The notes beneath the pieces are model-generated. The model was not told where the DNA came from, did no database searches, and saw only the letters and a program-made list of their open reading frames with translations. The translations under genes were made by a program, and so were the position numbers. 64,000 nucleotides of DNA, from contig CAYNOT010000017.1 of assembly GCA_964398945.1 (NCBI GenBank), forward strand, positions 1-64,000. Direction: 5' to 3'. Source of the DNA: JBGTGG01 sp964398945 (lineage in GTDB: Bacteria > Bacteroidota > Bacteroidia > Cytophagales > Cyclobacteriaceae). This document shows positions 1 to 11,600 of this stretch, one piece after another (position 1 is the first letter of the stretch; every line of letters starts with the position of its first letter).

Positions 1-18
1 CCCGTCCTGTAGGGACGG
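1..18. repeat. GC-rich hairpin at window edge
   Basis: The first 18 bases form a short hairpin with arms CCGTCC and GGACGG. It lies downstream of the CCA-adding enzyme gene, which is on the minus strand. It could be part of a terminator or of a small dispersed hairpin family: a similar CCGTCCTGTGGGCGGG string occurs near 18274. The left flank is outside the window, so its full extent is unknown. Confidence 0.35.
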
Positions 19-67
19 AACGATCCGGAATGTTTAGCGGAAATCAATATCGCTTATCCATCAAAAT

Positions 68-1474
68 CTATTCAACTACAACCAGACCTTTCTCCTTCGC
101 CAGCTTAAAAAGCAATTCCGTAGCCTCCTCTTTATTATTTTGGATCTCCCCTTCCAGTATCGCTTCTTTGATCTGGTCTTTCAACTCCCCGATTACTTTT
201 CCTGGGGTGATTTTAAACAACTTCATAATCTCATCACCGCTAACAGGCGGCTGAAAATTCCGGATGTGGTCCTTCTCCTCCACTTCCTTCATTTTCTTTT
301 CGACCAAATCGAAGTTGTTTAAAAACTTGGTAACCTTCGCATTGTTTTTGGAAGTGATGTCTGCTCTACACAACTTCATCAACGCGTCAATATCATCGCC
401 TGCATCAAACAACAATCTTCGTATGGCAGCATCCGTTACATTTTTTGCCAACGGAATGGGCCGCAAGTGAAGCCGAACAAGGTTCTGTACAAAAAGCATT
501 TTTTCATTCAACGGAAGTTTTAACCGCTTGAAAATTTTTGGTGTCATGCGCGCGCCCTTGTCTTCATGACCATGAAACGTAAAGCCGGCTTTTTTATCGT
601 AGCGCTTGGTGGCGGGCTTGGCGATGTCATGCAAGATTGCCGCCCACCGCAACCACAGATCATCCGAAACTTTTGATACGTTGTCCAATACTTGCAACGT
701 ATGGAAGAAATTATCCTTGTGTGCATTTCCGCCAACATATTCAACGCCATGAAGCGCCACCATTTCCGGAAAAAATTTATTTAGAAGCCCACTATGGAAA
801 AGCAATTTAAAACCATACGATGGCACCGGGCTTAAAATCAATTTATTCAACTCATCGGTGATGCGCTCTTGTGAAACAATTTCCAACCTGTCCGCTTGCT
901 CAATGATTGCATTGAACGTATCGGCTTCAATATCATAGTTTAATTGGGATGCAAAACGTACCGCCCGCATCATGCGCAACGGGTCATCCGAAAAAGTGAT
1001 GGCAGGATCAAGGGGTGTACGAATAAGTTTTCGTTTCATGTCCCCTACTCCATCAAACGGATCAATCAGTTCGCCATAATTTTCTTTGTTCAAACTAATG
1101 GCCATCGCATTGATCGTAAAATCCCTGCGGAGCTGATCGTCTTCCAACGTCCCGTCTTCAACGATTGGCTTTCGTGAATCATTGCGGTATGATTCCTTAC
1201 GTGCCCCTACAAATTCCAAATCGAAATCCTTTACTTTGATTTGCGCTGTACCAAAATTTTTAAAAACATTGACGCCTAGTTTCAATTCCTTGCCCACTGC
1301 TTCCGCCAACATTATCCCACTTCCTACACAAACAAAATCCAGGTCCTTACATTCTCGTTTCAATAACAGATCACGCACAAAACCACCGACAACATATACA
1401 GGAAACCCAAGTTGGTCTGCTGCATTGGATACAATTTTAAAAGAAGGATGGGTTAGGGATTGCGCCAGGTTCAT
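68..1474 (-). CDS. cca: CCA tRNA nucleotidyltransferase with HD domain
   Basis: CCA-adding enzyme (class II polymerase-beta fold) that builds or repairs the 3' CCA of tRNAs. About 468 residues. The nucleotidyltransferase head shows GG at residues 30-31, the metal-binding DLD at 44-46, and the RRDFTINA motif at 116-123. A C-terminal HD domain follows, with LHD near 281-283 and a downstream HGHE. The ATG at 1474 is preferred over an in-frame GTG at 1492, because a TAAATTTG promoter-like box (minus strand, 1492-1499) covers that GTG. The only tRNA in this window has no encoded CCA, so the enzyme is needed to mature it. The family identity is secure; the split between CCA-adding and A-adding activity cannot be read by eye. 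Confidence 0.93.
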   Translation of the reverse strand: MNLAQSLTHPSFKIVSNAADQLGFPVYVVGGFVRDLLLKRECKDLDFVCVGSGIMLAEAVGKELKLGVNVFKNFGTAQIKVKDFDLEFVGARKESYRNDSRKPIVEDGTLEDDQLRRDFTINAMAISLNKENYGELIDPFDGVGDMKRKLIRTPLDPAITFSDDPLRMMRAVRFASQLNYDIEADTFNAIIEQADRLEIVSQERITDELNKLILSPVPSYGFKLLFHSGLLNKFFPEMVALHGVEYVGGNAHKDNFFHTLQVLDNVSKVSDDLWLRWAAILHDIAKPATKRYDKKAGFTFHGHEDKGARMTPKIFKRLKLPLNEKMLFVQNLVRLHLRPIPLAKNVTDAAIRRLLFDAGDDIDALMKLCRADITSKNNAKVTKFLNNFDLVEKKMKEVEEKDHIRNFQPPVSGDEIMKLFKITPGKVIGELKDQIKEAILEGEIQNNKEEATELLFKLAKEKGLVVVE

Positions 1475-1491
1475 GAGTTGGATTCGAATCA

Positions 1492-1499
1492 CAAATTTA
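1492..1499 (-). promoter_or_regulatory. Bacteroidota -7 box for cca
   Basis: The minus strand reads TAAATTTG, matching the Bacteroidota -7 consensus TAnnTTTG, about 18 bases upstream of the cca ATG. No clear TTTG -33 element is seen at the usual distance; that place is occupied by the AGTTGGT heptamer repeat at 1509-1576. Confidence 0.45.
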
Positions 1500-1506
1500 G
1501 TAAATA

Positions 1507-1577
1507 AATAGTTGGTAGTTGATAGTTATTAGTTGGTAGGGCTAACAACAAACTAATAACTAACAACTACCAACTAA
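1507..1577. repeat. Inverted heptamer array, AGTTGGT family
   Basis: The left half is tandem 7-mers of the form AGTTGGT, AGTTGAT, AGTTATT, AGTTGGT. The right half is the reverse complement, ACTAATA, ACTAACA, ACTACCA, ACTA. The two halves could pair as a long imperfect hairpin. The array fills the gap between porP (stop near 1581) and cca (start 1474). It has the same architecture as the CCAGNNN arrays elsewhere in the window but a different unit sequence. A short copy of this unit also lies at 13291-13305. Confidence 0.8.
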
Positions 1578-1580
1578 ATT

Positions 1581-2630
1581 CTAGTTCCAGAATCCTTCCT
1601 TGCTATTAAAAGTCGGGCAGGGGATCAAGCGGTATTTCTGTTTTGTTTTTCGTTGCACGGGGCGGGTCACAAATTCATATACCAGTGACAATTCGTGCGC
1701 ACCACCGGATGTTGTTTGAAGTTGGGATACCGTGAAGTCGTAACTATAGCCCATGCTCAGGTTACCAAAGTATAATCCCAATTGTAAAATCAATGCATCC
1801 TGTGATACGCTGCTGATAACATTTTTCTCCCACGGCTTACCACGGTACCATACACCAACCGAAACCGGATCAACATGATAGTTGACACCCAATACAAATT
1901 GCGAAAATGATTTTCCCTGGAACATCAACAATGCGGAAGGGGTGAGATAATGGCCCTTGGTAACATTCCTTCCTTGGGCAAGCGACATCTTGCCACCAAA
2001 TTGCACGGTGGTTTTCATCGGTAACCTGCTTACATCATTAAGCACGGATAAGTTGGGCCGGTTCATGTGCGAGAAAGCCGCACCCAACCATAAACTCCTG
2101 GTGTACAACAAAAACCCGGAGCCAAAATCAAAATAACTTTGCTGGCCCAATTTATTTAATTCAGGATCAAGCGATATGCCATCATATTCCAACCCATCGC
2201 CAAGCCTAAGTTTGGAACGATCCAATCCATTGGTCCCATAGCCAAAATAGAGACCCGGAGAGAACACTACTTTATCTGAAATACTAACTTTGAAAGAATA
2301 CAATAGGCCTGCGGTTGTGGTACGCCACCCGGCTGATCCCATTTTATCGGTTGTCAGCAACAGACCAAATCCACTGCGCAATTCATCCACAAAAATATCA
2401 TACGAAAATGCATAGGTCGCGTATGCCTGCGGCAAGTTAGGCCATTGCAAACGCCAGTTCCCTACCAATCGTTGTTGGGGTGTGATCCCGGTAAAGCCGG
2501 GATTCGTAAACAACGGTGCCTGATAGTATTGTGAGAATTGAACATCCTGCGCAATTGTTGTTCCTGCAACAACCATCAGCAAGTTGAACAGTAAAATCTT
2601 GTATAGCACGGTCTTTCTCATTTTCCCCAA
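1581..2630 (-). CDS. PorP/SprF family type IX secretion membrane protein
   Basis: About 349 residues with an N-terminal signal peptide ending near TTIAQ, followed by DVQFSQYYQAPLFTNPGFTG. That stretch is the hallmark start of PorP/SprF outer-membrane proteins. Alternating aromatic and glycine-rich strands to the end suggest a beta-barrel. In Bacteroidota, SprF-like proteins help deliver and anchor SprB-like adhesins through the type IX secretion system, and they are often encoded just downstream of their client. Here the start codon lies one base after the stop of the giant adhesin gene, implying translational coupling and a dedicated partner role. That partnership is inferred from position and family, not shown. 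Confidence 0.9.
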   Translation of the reverse strand: MGKMRKTVLYKILLFNLLMVVAGTTIAQDVQFSQYYQAPLFTNPGFTGITPQQRLVGNWRLQWPNLPQAYATYAFSYDIFVDELRSGFGLLLTTDKMGSAGWRTTTAGLLYSFKVSISDKVVFSPGLYFGYGTNGLDRSKLRLGDGLEYDGISLDPELNKLGQQSYFDFGSGFLLYTRSLWLGAAFSHMNRPNLSVLNDVSRLPMKTTVQFGGKMSLAQGRNVTKGHYLTPSALLMFQGKSFSQFVLGVNYHVDPVSVGVWYRGKPWEKNVISSVSQDALILQLGLYFGNLSMGYSYDFTVSQLQTTSGGAHELSLVYEFVTRPVQRKTKQKYRLIPCPTFNSKEGFWN

Positions 2631-2631
2631 G

Positions 2632-5600
2632 TTATCGAATCAGTGTTACATCCCCAATCTGTGTCGTTCGTTGCCCATCGGACAAGCGCATGACCAGTTT
2701 ATAAACATATACCCCCGAAGGCAACAACCTTCCGTTCCTATCATATCCATCCCACCCCTGGTTTTTATCACGGCTTTCAAAAATCAGGTTGCCCCAGCGA
2801 TCATAAATCTGCATTTCAAATTCTTCAACACCACGCGTGATGGGCAGGAACACATCGTTAAAACTTCCGTTGCCCGGGATTCCTCCATTCGGTCCATTCG
2901 GGTTGGGTGTAAACGCATTCGGGATTTTTGTAAGCCCGCCTTCCCTTCCAAAAACCTCACGTCTGGCAGTGTCATAACAGATAATATTGCCATCCAAAAT
3001 ACCATCGCCATCTACATCATGGTTGCCATGGTCAAAGCCGGCCACCAGTACGATTTCATATTTTCCTTCCAACCTGTAAATATATTTCGGTTCGAAATCC
3101 ATTGAAGTCCCGCCATCGCCAAAATCCCAATCGTATTGGCTTGCCCCGTTGGTAAAGTTGAAGGTTATCAACTCTGTATCAGGAACAAAGAATGTGGTTG
3201 GGCGTACATCAAAAGCTGCTTGTGGCTGGTCATAAATTTCAATTCCATTTTGTTGCGCAAATGCATTCTGACCGGTGATCGAATTCGTTGTTTGCAAGAA
3301 GATATCGTACGTACCCGGATTCACAATCCTAAACTCAGGAAGCGGTGCATTGGATGTAGCTACTAATTTCCCCCCGCTATCCAATACTTGCCATTGGAAA
3401 ATATCACCCGTGGAAGTGTTCTGTACCACCTCAATGGTAGTTGGGAAACAGGCCTTTAGCGGAATGGCCCTGAAGCCGGCCGTCAATGGCGGCAATAACA
3501 GGTTGATCGTTTTTGTTTGAGAACTTACACAGTTCTCACCAGCCGCCTGCGCAGCAATGTTGGTTACATCCAACGTGATCGTTTTGGGGCCATGGGAAGA
3601 ATAGGTAACGGCAAATGGGCCCGCACCGTTTTGTGTTGCGGGGGTTGCATCCACACCAAAATTCCAAGCGTAATCAAAAGCGCCCACATCAATCGGAACA
3701 GATGTATTGGTGAACGTTACATTGGCAAACCCGCCAATAAATTCAGGCACCACCCCTTCATCAAAACTTGCGGTGATACCACGATATACTTCTATTTCAA
3801 TGGTAGTACCATCACTACAGCCATTTGTATTTGAACCAACATACACCACTTCGTATGTGATTGGGTTTTGTGTCGTGTTGTTAGTGAAGGTATAATTTAC
3901 GGAAGGCGTTGTACGTACATCCAATTCCTGCCCAACATTTCCCAATTCGCGATAAAACCAGCGATGGGTGTTGGCACCTTGCGTCAGGTTGTTGAAGTTG
4001 ATGGTTTCCCCGCTACAAATTGAATTATCGGACGGCAATACATTCACCGCAATGGAAGGGAAAACTGTTATTGCCTGATTGGATTGTTTGGGCCCGCAAC
4101 CATTTGCCAAATTGGTGGCCCGCATAATCACCGGGAAGTTGATCGCTGTGGAAGGAACCAGGCTTATATAGATATGGTCGATTGTATTCGTTCCTGCCGG
4201 AAGTGTGTTCGGTGCAATTACTTGCTGTGCCCCATCACCAAATATCCACGTATATTCCACATCCGGATAAACCGTCCACTGGAAAGTAAACGTGGAGCCG
4301 CTACATTGCGCGGCCGGGCCCACGATTGTAAAATTCGGATCGATCCTGCTCACGTCAACTGTCACGGATTCGTTCGGGAAAATCACACAGCCATTGATAT
4401 CCACTACCCGCGTTAATGTGTAGGTGGTGGTATTCGCGAAATTGAAAACCGGAACCGGTGTATAGAAATTCCCAACATTGTTGTTGTACACATTGATGCC
4501 ATCGGTATAGTCGAACCGGAATGGCGGTGAACCCGTGAAGTTAAATTCCAATAAGAAGAAGTCGCCTTCGCAAACTTCTGCAGGTGCTGTGAAGACAACT
4601 GTAGGTAGCGGGTTGACCGTAATTTGAACAATATTGCTTTCGAGTGCGGTACACGTACCCGATCCGACCACACGTCTGTAAAAAGTTGTTTGCGCAAGCG
4701 CTGCTGGCGGTATAAACGTAGCACTCAACGCACCCGCAACATCGGAGAACGTAACACCATCAAGGGATTCCTGCCATTGATATTGATAATCGCCAATCCC
4801 GCCAAACGGTGGAACAAGCTCTTGTATCAATACCGGGTTATCGCCCTGGCAAACCGCCTGGTTAAACCCAATGAACCCGGCAGAGAATGGGAACGGGTCA
4901 AAGATCAACACCGGAAGTGAAAGGGTTAAGCAACTGTTATCATCAACAACCTGAACGGTATAATTCCCGGCCGGCAACAAATCAAAAATCCCGGTAGCAT
5001 TGGATGCAACAATTCCGGGATTGAGCAACGTGTAGGTGTAGGCTCCGGTTCCTCCCGTTGCCACAGCATCAATCCGCGCATCGCTTGCGCCTGCACAACT
5101 CAATGGAAATCCATTGTAATCAGAAGTGATTTGCGCAGTGATTTGGAGTTGCGTTGGTTCTGTTACCGTCACGGGTGCAGTAACTACACTACAGCCATTG
5201 GCATCGGTAACCCGAATGGTGTAGGTGCCTGCACGGATACCGGCAAAAACCCCGGTGATAGCCCCGGACGCATTCGCAGGATCTTCCAATAGCAAATAAC
5301 TCAACGGTGCTACACCTCCACCGGTAGACACCGTAAGTTCGGCATCAGTACCTAAATGACATAAGATCGAAGCTGTTTCGGTTGCTGATGCAGTGAGCGC
5401 TCCCGGTTGCGCGATATCAACAACTACATCGTCTAAACAACCATTTCCATCACGCACGGTAATCGTGTAAGTACCCGCTGTTAATCCGAAGAATACATTC
5501 AGCGGTGTAAAGATGATCCCGTCACGGGAATACTCATACGACCCCGCACCTCCTGTCGCTTCCACGGTGATGCTGCCTGTGCTTTGTCCATTGCACAACA

Positions 5601-8600
5601 CATCGTTTTTGCTGGCAACATTCAATTCCAACACCAGTGGCTCGGTGATCACAACATCCACTTGCGCCTGACAATTATTTGCATCACGGGTAAAAAGTGT
5701 ATGTGTACCCGCAGCGAATCCGGTAAAAGTTGGTGACCCAACAAAGGCCACCCCATCGCGCGAATAGGTATACCCCCCCACGCCACCAGTTGCCACAACC
5801 GTTATGCCTCCAGTACTATTTCCATTACAATCCACATTGGTCCTGCTTTGCAAGGCCAACAACAGTTGTGGCGGCTCGGTGATGGTAACGTTTACATTTT
5901 GTGTACAGGAATTCGCATCGCGTACCCGTACAATATAATTTCCTGCAGCCAGCCCGTTGAAGATTCCCGTGGGCTGGAAGTTTGAACCATCAATAGAGAA
6001 TGCATACGGAACGGTCCCGCCTGTTGCGCCAACCGTTACACTTCCTGTGGCATTGTTTCGGCAATCCACTGCGGTCTGCGAATTTATGGCGGCAAACAGT
6101 GGCGTGGGTTGCGAAATTGAAAAATCAATATCAACCGTACAAAGGTTATTATCGCGCACAATCACCGTATAATCGCCAGCGGTCAATCCCGTAAACGATG
6201 GGTTGGAAGTGAACAAACCACCACCGTTGATACTATACTGGTACGGACTTGTCCCGCCTGTTCCCAATACTTCAACGGTGCCGCTATTTCCACCTGCGCA
6301 CAATACGTTGGTACTATTCACCACCGAACCCCCCAATGCTGTTGGTTGCGTAATAGTTACAGGAACATCGGTTGTACAATTGTTCTGGTCCCGGATGGTG
6401 ACAACATACGGTCCGGCTGCCAACCCGGTAAAGGTTGGGCTTCCGCCAAATGCCCCACCATCAATCGCAAACAGATACGTTCCCGTACCACCTATACCAT
6501 TCACCGTTACACTTCCTGTGTTGTTGCCAAAACAGTCCACATTGGTTTGACTGGTGATTGATCCTGTAATCGGGTTTGGTTGGTTGATCATCACATCCAA
6601 CGTTGCCAAACATAAATTGGCATCGCGTACCGTCAGTGTTTGCAGTCCAAATGGCAACCCGGTAAAATCCCCGCTTGCCTGAAACGTTGTGCCATCAATC
6701 GCATATTCATAAGGTTCTGTTCCCCCTGCCCCGGCAACGGTGATCTCCCCCGTGCTGGTGCCATTGCAAAGCACATCGGTTTTGGAAGATAAGTTTAAAA
6801 CGAGTACGCCCGGCTGGGCAATGTTCACCGAAACAGGGGCGATACAACTGTTGAAATCACGCACCGTAACTGTATAAGCACCAGCAGGCAATGCATTAAA
6901 AGTTCCACTCGGCTGGAAGTTCACTCCATCAATCGCGTATGTGTATGGGGCAACACCACCGCTACCTTCCACGGTTACACTTCCGGTATTACGTCCGTTG
7001 CAATCCACATTGATTTGTCCTGTAATTGAACCATCCAAAAGTGGCGGGTCAACCACGGTGACCGTTGAACTGGCCGTGCAATTATTGGCATCACGTACTG
7101 TAACGGTATATGATCCTGCCAATAAATTACTGAACAAGTCAGTGGCCTGGAATGCACTTCCGTTTATGGAATATGTGTATGTCCCGGTAATCCCACCTTG
7201 TGCCACTACCTGGATACTACCCGTTGATGTATTGCGACAAGCGGGCGCAACAATAACGGTAGAAGTGATTTCCAAAACAGGGGGTTCCGCAATCCCTACC
7301 GGAGCTGAGTTTACAATACAGCCGCGTGAATCGCGGACCGTAATGGTATACGTGTCTGGCGGCAATGAATTAAATGTTGCTGTCGGGAAAAAGTTTGCGC
7401 CACCATCTATGCTATACAAATACGGTGGTGTGCCTTGCGATGCCACTGCTGTAATCCGACCATCATTGGCACCATTGCAGGTAATTTCAAAACCATTGAA
7501 CGGGGTTGCACTGGCAGCAACACTGGGCAACGGGTTTACTGTAAAGTTTACACTGGCCACACTATTACAAGTAGCATTGGATACACGTGCAAAAACAGGA
7601 ATACCATTCCCCATCGGGTAGGCGTTTATATCCGCCAACGGGATAGGGATTGTTAACGCTGCATCCTGAAACCATGTAAAGATCAATGTTGCATCCACAT
7701 TGATGGAAGGCTGCAGCGAAACCAAATCCGTAACCGAGGTAGTCCCGCCTGCCACATCCGAACAAACGGTTTGTGTTTGGTTCACCACTGTTGGTGCAGG
7801 GTCAACGGTAATGACAACATCAACCGGTTCACTGGCACAAGCACCGCTTCCAACAGGGCCGGTTGCAATTACTTCATACGTAACCGTTCCGACCGCACCG
7901 GAGTTGTTTACCAACACATCGGTGATCGTATTCCCTGTTCCGCTCGAAGCACCAATGGCAAGTCCATCTACACTTTTCACTGTCCAGGTGAAGGTGCTGT
8001 TGGGCAATGAAGATGTTAATGTAAGCGTTGGTGAAAACCCGCTGCAAATGGTTTCAGCATCCGGTGTTACAATTGGTTCCGGATTGATGATAACATTCAT
8101 CGGTTGTGGCGGGTCACCAATGCATCCCGTGGATGAATTGATCGGCCGGATATGATACGTTACTGTAACAGGTGCTGCAGTGGTATTCAACCATGCATGG
8201 TCTGCAATTTCGGTTGGACCAAATATTCCGGTTACGGGATTGCCAGCAGAAGCTGTGAGTCCATTGCTATCAATTGAAACAATTTGAAATTGATCCGCAG
8301 GGAAACTTCCGGTTGCCACCTGAAGAATAATACCCGTAGGTTGCTGGCTACAAATCGTAACGCCCAAATTCGGATCAAGGGTTGGCTCGGGACGAACGGT
8401 CAACGTTACTGTTCGCGGTGCCCCTTCACACCCTTCTGCACTTACCGGGATCACGGTGTACCGAACATTCAACGGCCCGCCCGTTAAGTTTTCAAACTCA
8501 TCATTGGCAATGGCATCCGCTGCCAGCCCGGTCCCTGAAGTCGGTCCCGTGATGGGGAACAAGCCTGCATCGACATTCACTGCTGTGATGTTGTATGAAG

Positions 8601-11600
8601 TAGCCGGGACACTGCCAAACACAACATCGAAGATAATACCCGACAAATCATTGCTACAGTTTGTTGCATTCAACAAAGGTTCCAATATGGGTCTTGGGGT
8701 GACGGCTACAAATTCTACATCTGAATTTCCAGGACATCCTGTTGAAGTAGTTGGCAGCACCGAAACATTTCCACTCAGTGCACCAAAATTAACAATAATT
8801 GAATTTGTTCCCTGACCACCAATGATGGAGGCCCCAATCGGAACAGACCATGCAAATGTTGTATTCGGTAAGTTTGCCACGGAATAAATGACACCTGTTT
8901 CATTTGCACAGACCGAAAGCGGGCCATTAATAATGATGTCAGGAGGACTGGATTCAACTACGATATTTAAAAACTCCGTTACTCCCTCACAACCATCCGG
9001 TGAAATTTCAGTTACGGAAATATCCAGGCCCGGTGCAGATACGATATTTGGAAAATTGATCAACACAAAGAAATCGTTCACACCCCCTCCTGCAAACTGC
9101 ACAAACTCCCCGGTCCCTTGCGGGATGTTCCAGACATAAGTAGACCCCGGGTTCACAGTTGTTACCTGATACAATACGACTGCATCCGGATCGGCACACA
9201 CATTAGTAGGCCCTGCAATCGGGTTGACAACCGGACGCGGGTTTACCGTGAATGTTATGGTAGCATCATTCTCACAATCGGTGATGGTATTGCGTACGCG
9301 GGCGAAGAATTGTGCACCGTCCGTTACTCCATTTACATTGGTAGGATCAGCAATGGGCGTGGTGTAAGAATCATCCGTAAACCATGTTACCACCCTATCG
9401 GTTTGTCCAACGCCATATACCTGTTCGTCCAACAATGTTAAATCAACATCATCTTTAAATGCAGCACCTACAGGGAGGTCTTCACATATTTCGGGAAACA
9501 AATCATTTGCAATGGGTAGCGGATTCACTGTGAAACTAACCAAACCATCAGCAGTACACGTTGTACTTATTGTTGCTACCCTGGTAAAGAGTACAGTACC
9601 ATTGCCTATTGAATAGTTTGTAGGATCAGCTATTAATGTAGCCGGGCTTCTCGGAACATTGCTAAACCATTGAACCGTGCGGTCAACTGACCCTGCTATT
9701 CCGGTTACCCCATCATTAAAGGTGGTAAGGTCAACATTCGGACGAACCGCTGAAGACTCCACCAGTTCACAAAGGAGCGGTGCAGGATCATGTGCATCCG
9801 GTAGCGGGTTCCTCGTGATGATAACCTCAGCAGGCGGAAGTGTACATTCACCAAGCGCACTTGTTACTGTCCATGTTAAAGTGGTTGGCCCTATCGGTAA
9901 ATCAGAAACTGTTGCTGCCGGATCATTTGGATCACTAAACGTTACATTCGGATCAGTGCTCGACCAGGTACCTTCCCCTCCATTGTTTACGGCCACAGCC
10001 TCAAGGGTTGTATTATCTTCACAAATCGATTGTGGCGGGCCGGCATCGGCACCTGCTGGTCTACGATCAAGTGTTATTGTTAAGATTGTGCTGTTTACAT
10101 CCCCGCAAGGATCGCCTGCAAAATCATCAATGGCAACTAACCTGAGTTCAATGTCCCCGGCATCTCCCGCAACCGGGATATACGCATCATTTATTGCAGG
10201 GCCAACAATTTCACTACCGATAGCAGCCCCACTACTCTGCAATGTTCCATTACCTGTAACAATTTCCCACCTTCCTCTTTGTAAGGCCCCAATGCCGCCA
10301 CCCACTGTTCCGGAGACAGCAACCGGATCAAGGGTCAGTGGATCCATACAGGTTGTAAAGTCTGCACCAACAGAAGCCGTAGGGATTTCCCTAAATTGAA
10401 CCACCACATCGTCTGCACTAGGAGGATCGCATATACCACTCGTTACAGTCCATCTGAAAGTATAGTCACCATAGGCGCTCACGGTAACATCTGAAGTCCT
10501 GTCCAAGTCATCTGCAAATATTGCTGTGCCGGGTTGTGGTCCTGGCGCTAAAGACCATTGGCCAATGCCCACCGTTGGGGGTGCTGCTGCATTCAATGCA
10601 CCGCTAAAACCACAAAAAGGTCCGGCAACACCCGCATCTTGCGGGCCGGGAAGCGTTCCGAAATCAATTACGATATCAGCTTCACTTGTGCATATTCCGC
10701 TTGTAATGGTCCAGCGTAGAACATAAATCCCAAATGCATCACCGTTGAATATAGTATTTCCTTGTGTTGCGTCATTGAAATTGGCAGCGGTTGCAGTAGA
10801 GGCAGCAGGCCTGGAGAAAACCGACCATACACCTGTTCCAGTAACAGGTGTATTTCCACCCAAAGGATCTGAATCCAAGGTGGCTTTACACCATGGCTGA
10901 TCCGCACCAACACTTGCCACATCCGGATTTGGAAACACATCCAGTTCTTCAATACTACTTGTAGCTTCGGCACACGTGCCGTTCGCCACAATGGCCCGGT
11001 AACGGTAATTACCAAAATCTACTGTTCCCGGTGAAATTGAAGTTCCTGTACCCAGCGCTGCATTTGGTAAAAAGGGGCCGTTGTTAAACGAAACTTCCCA
11101 TCGTTGTACAGTGCCACGTTCACCTGTTAAATTGATGGTACCAACCGGGCTTGTTTCGCAAATGTCCGGTACTGCCGAAAGAGTACCCCCCACACTGGGC
11201 GCAAATATCCGTACAGGCAGATCACGATTAGGAGATTGACACGTTAGACCCGTTGTGTATCTTCTGACGATCCGTATGTTTCTGTCTACAAAACTTGCCC
11301 CGCCAAATGCAATAGCTGTAAAATCAAAAGTCGCGGAATTAGCGGTTGGTGTAACTGAAACACCGCCACCACCTGTTACAGACCAGACATATTCAGTCGC
11401 ACCACCGAATGGTTCAATGCCTGGATTTGGCAAGGTGATCGTCATAAGGTCATCCCTGCATACTTGATTGGAGTACCCCGGGAAAGGTGCGGGGATAATC
11501 GGTAAATTCTCACGAACGGTTAGCGTCACCGGAATTCTGGCGCTTTCACAACTGATGCCTTGCGGGTTATTTACACCAAAATAACTTGCCCATACCCGGT

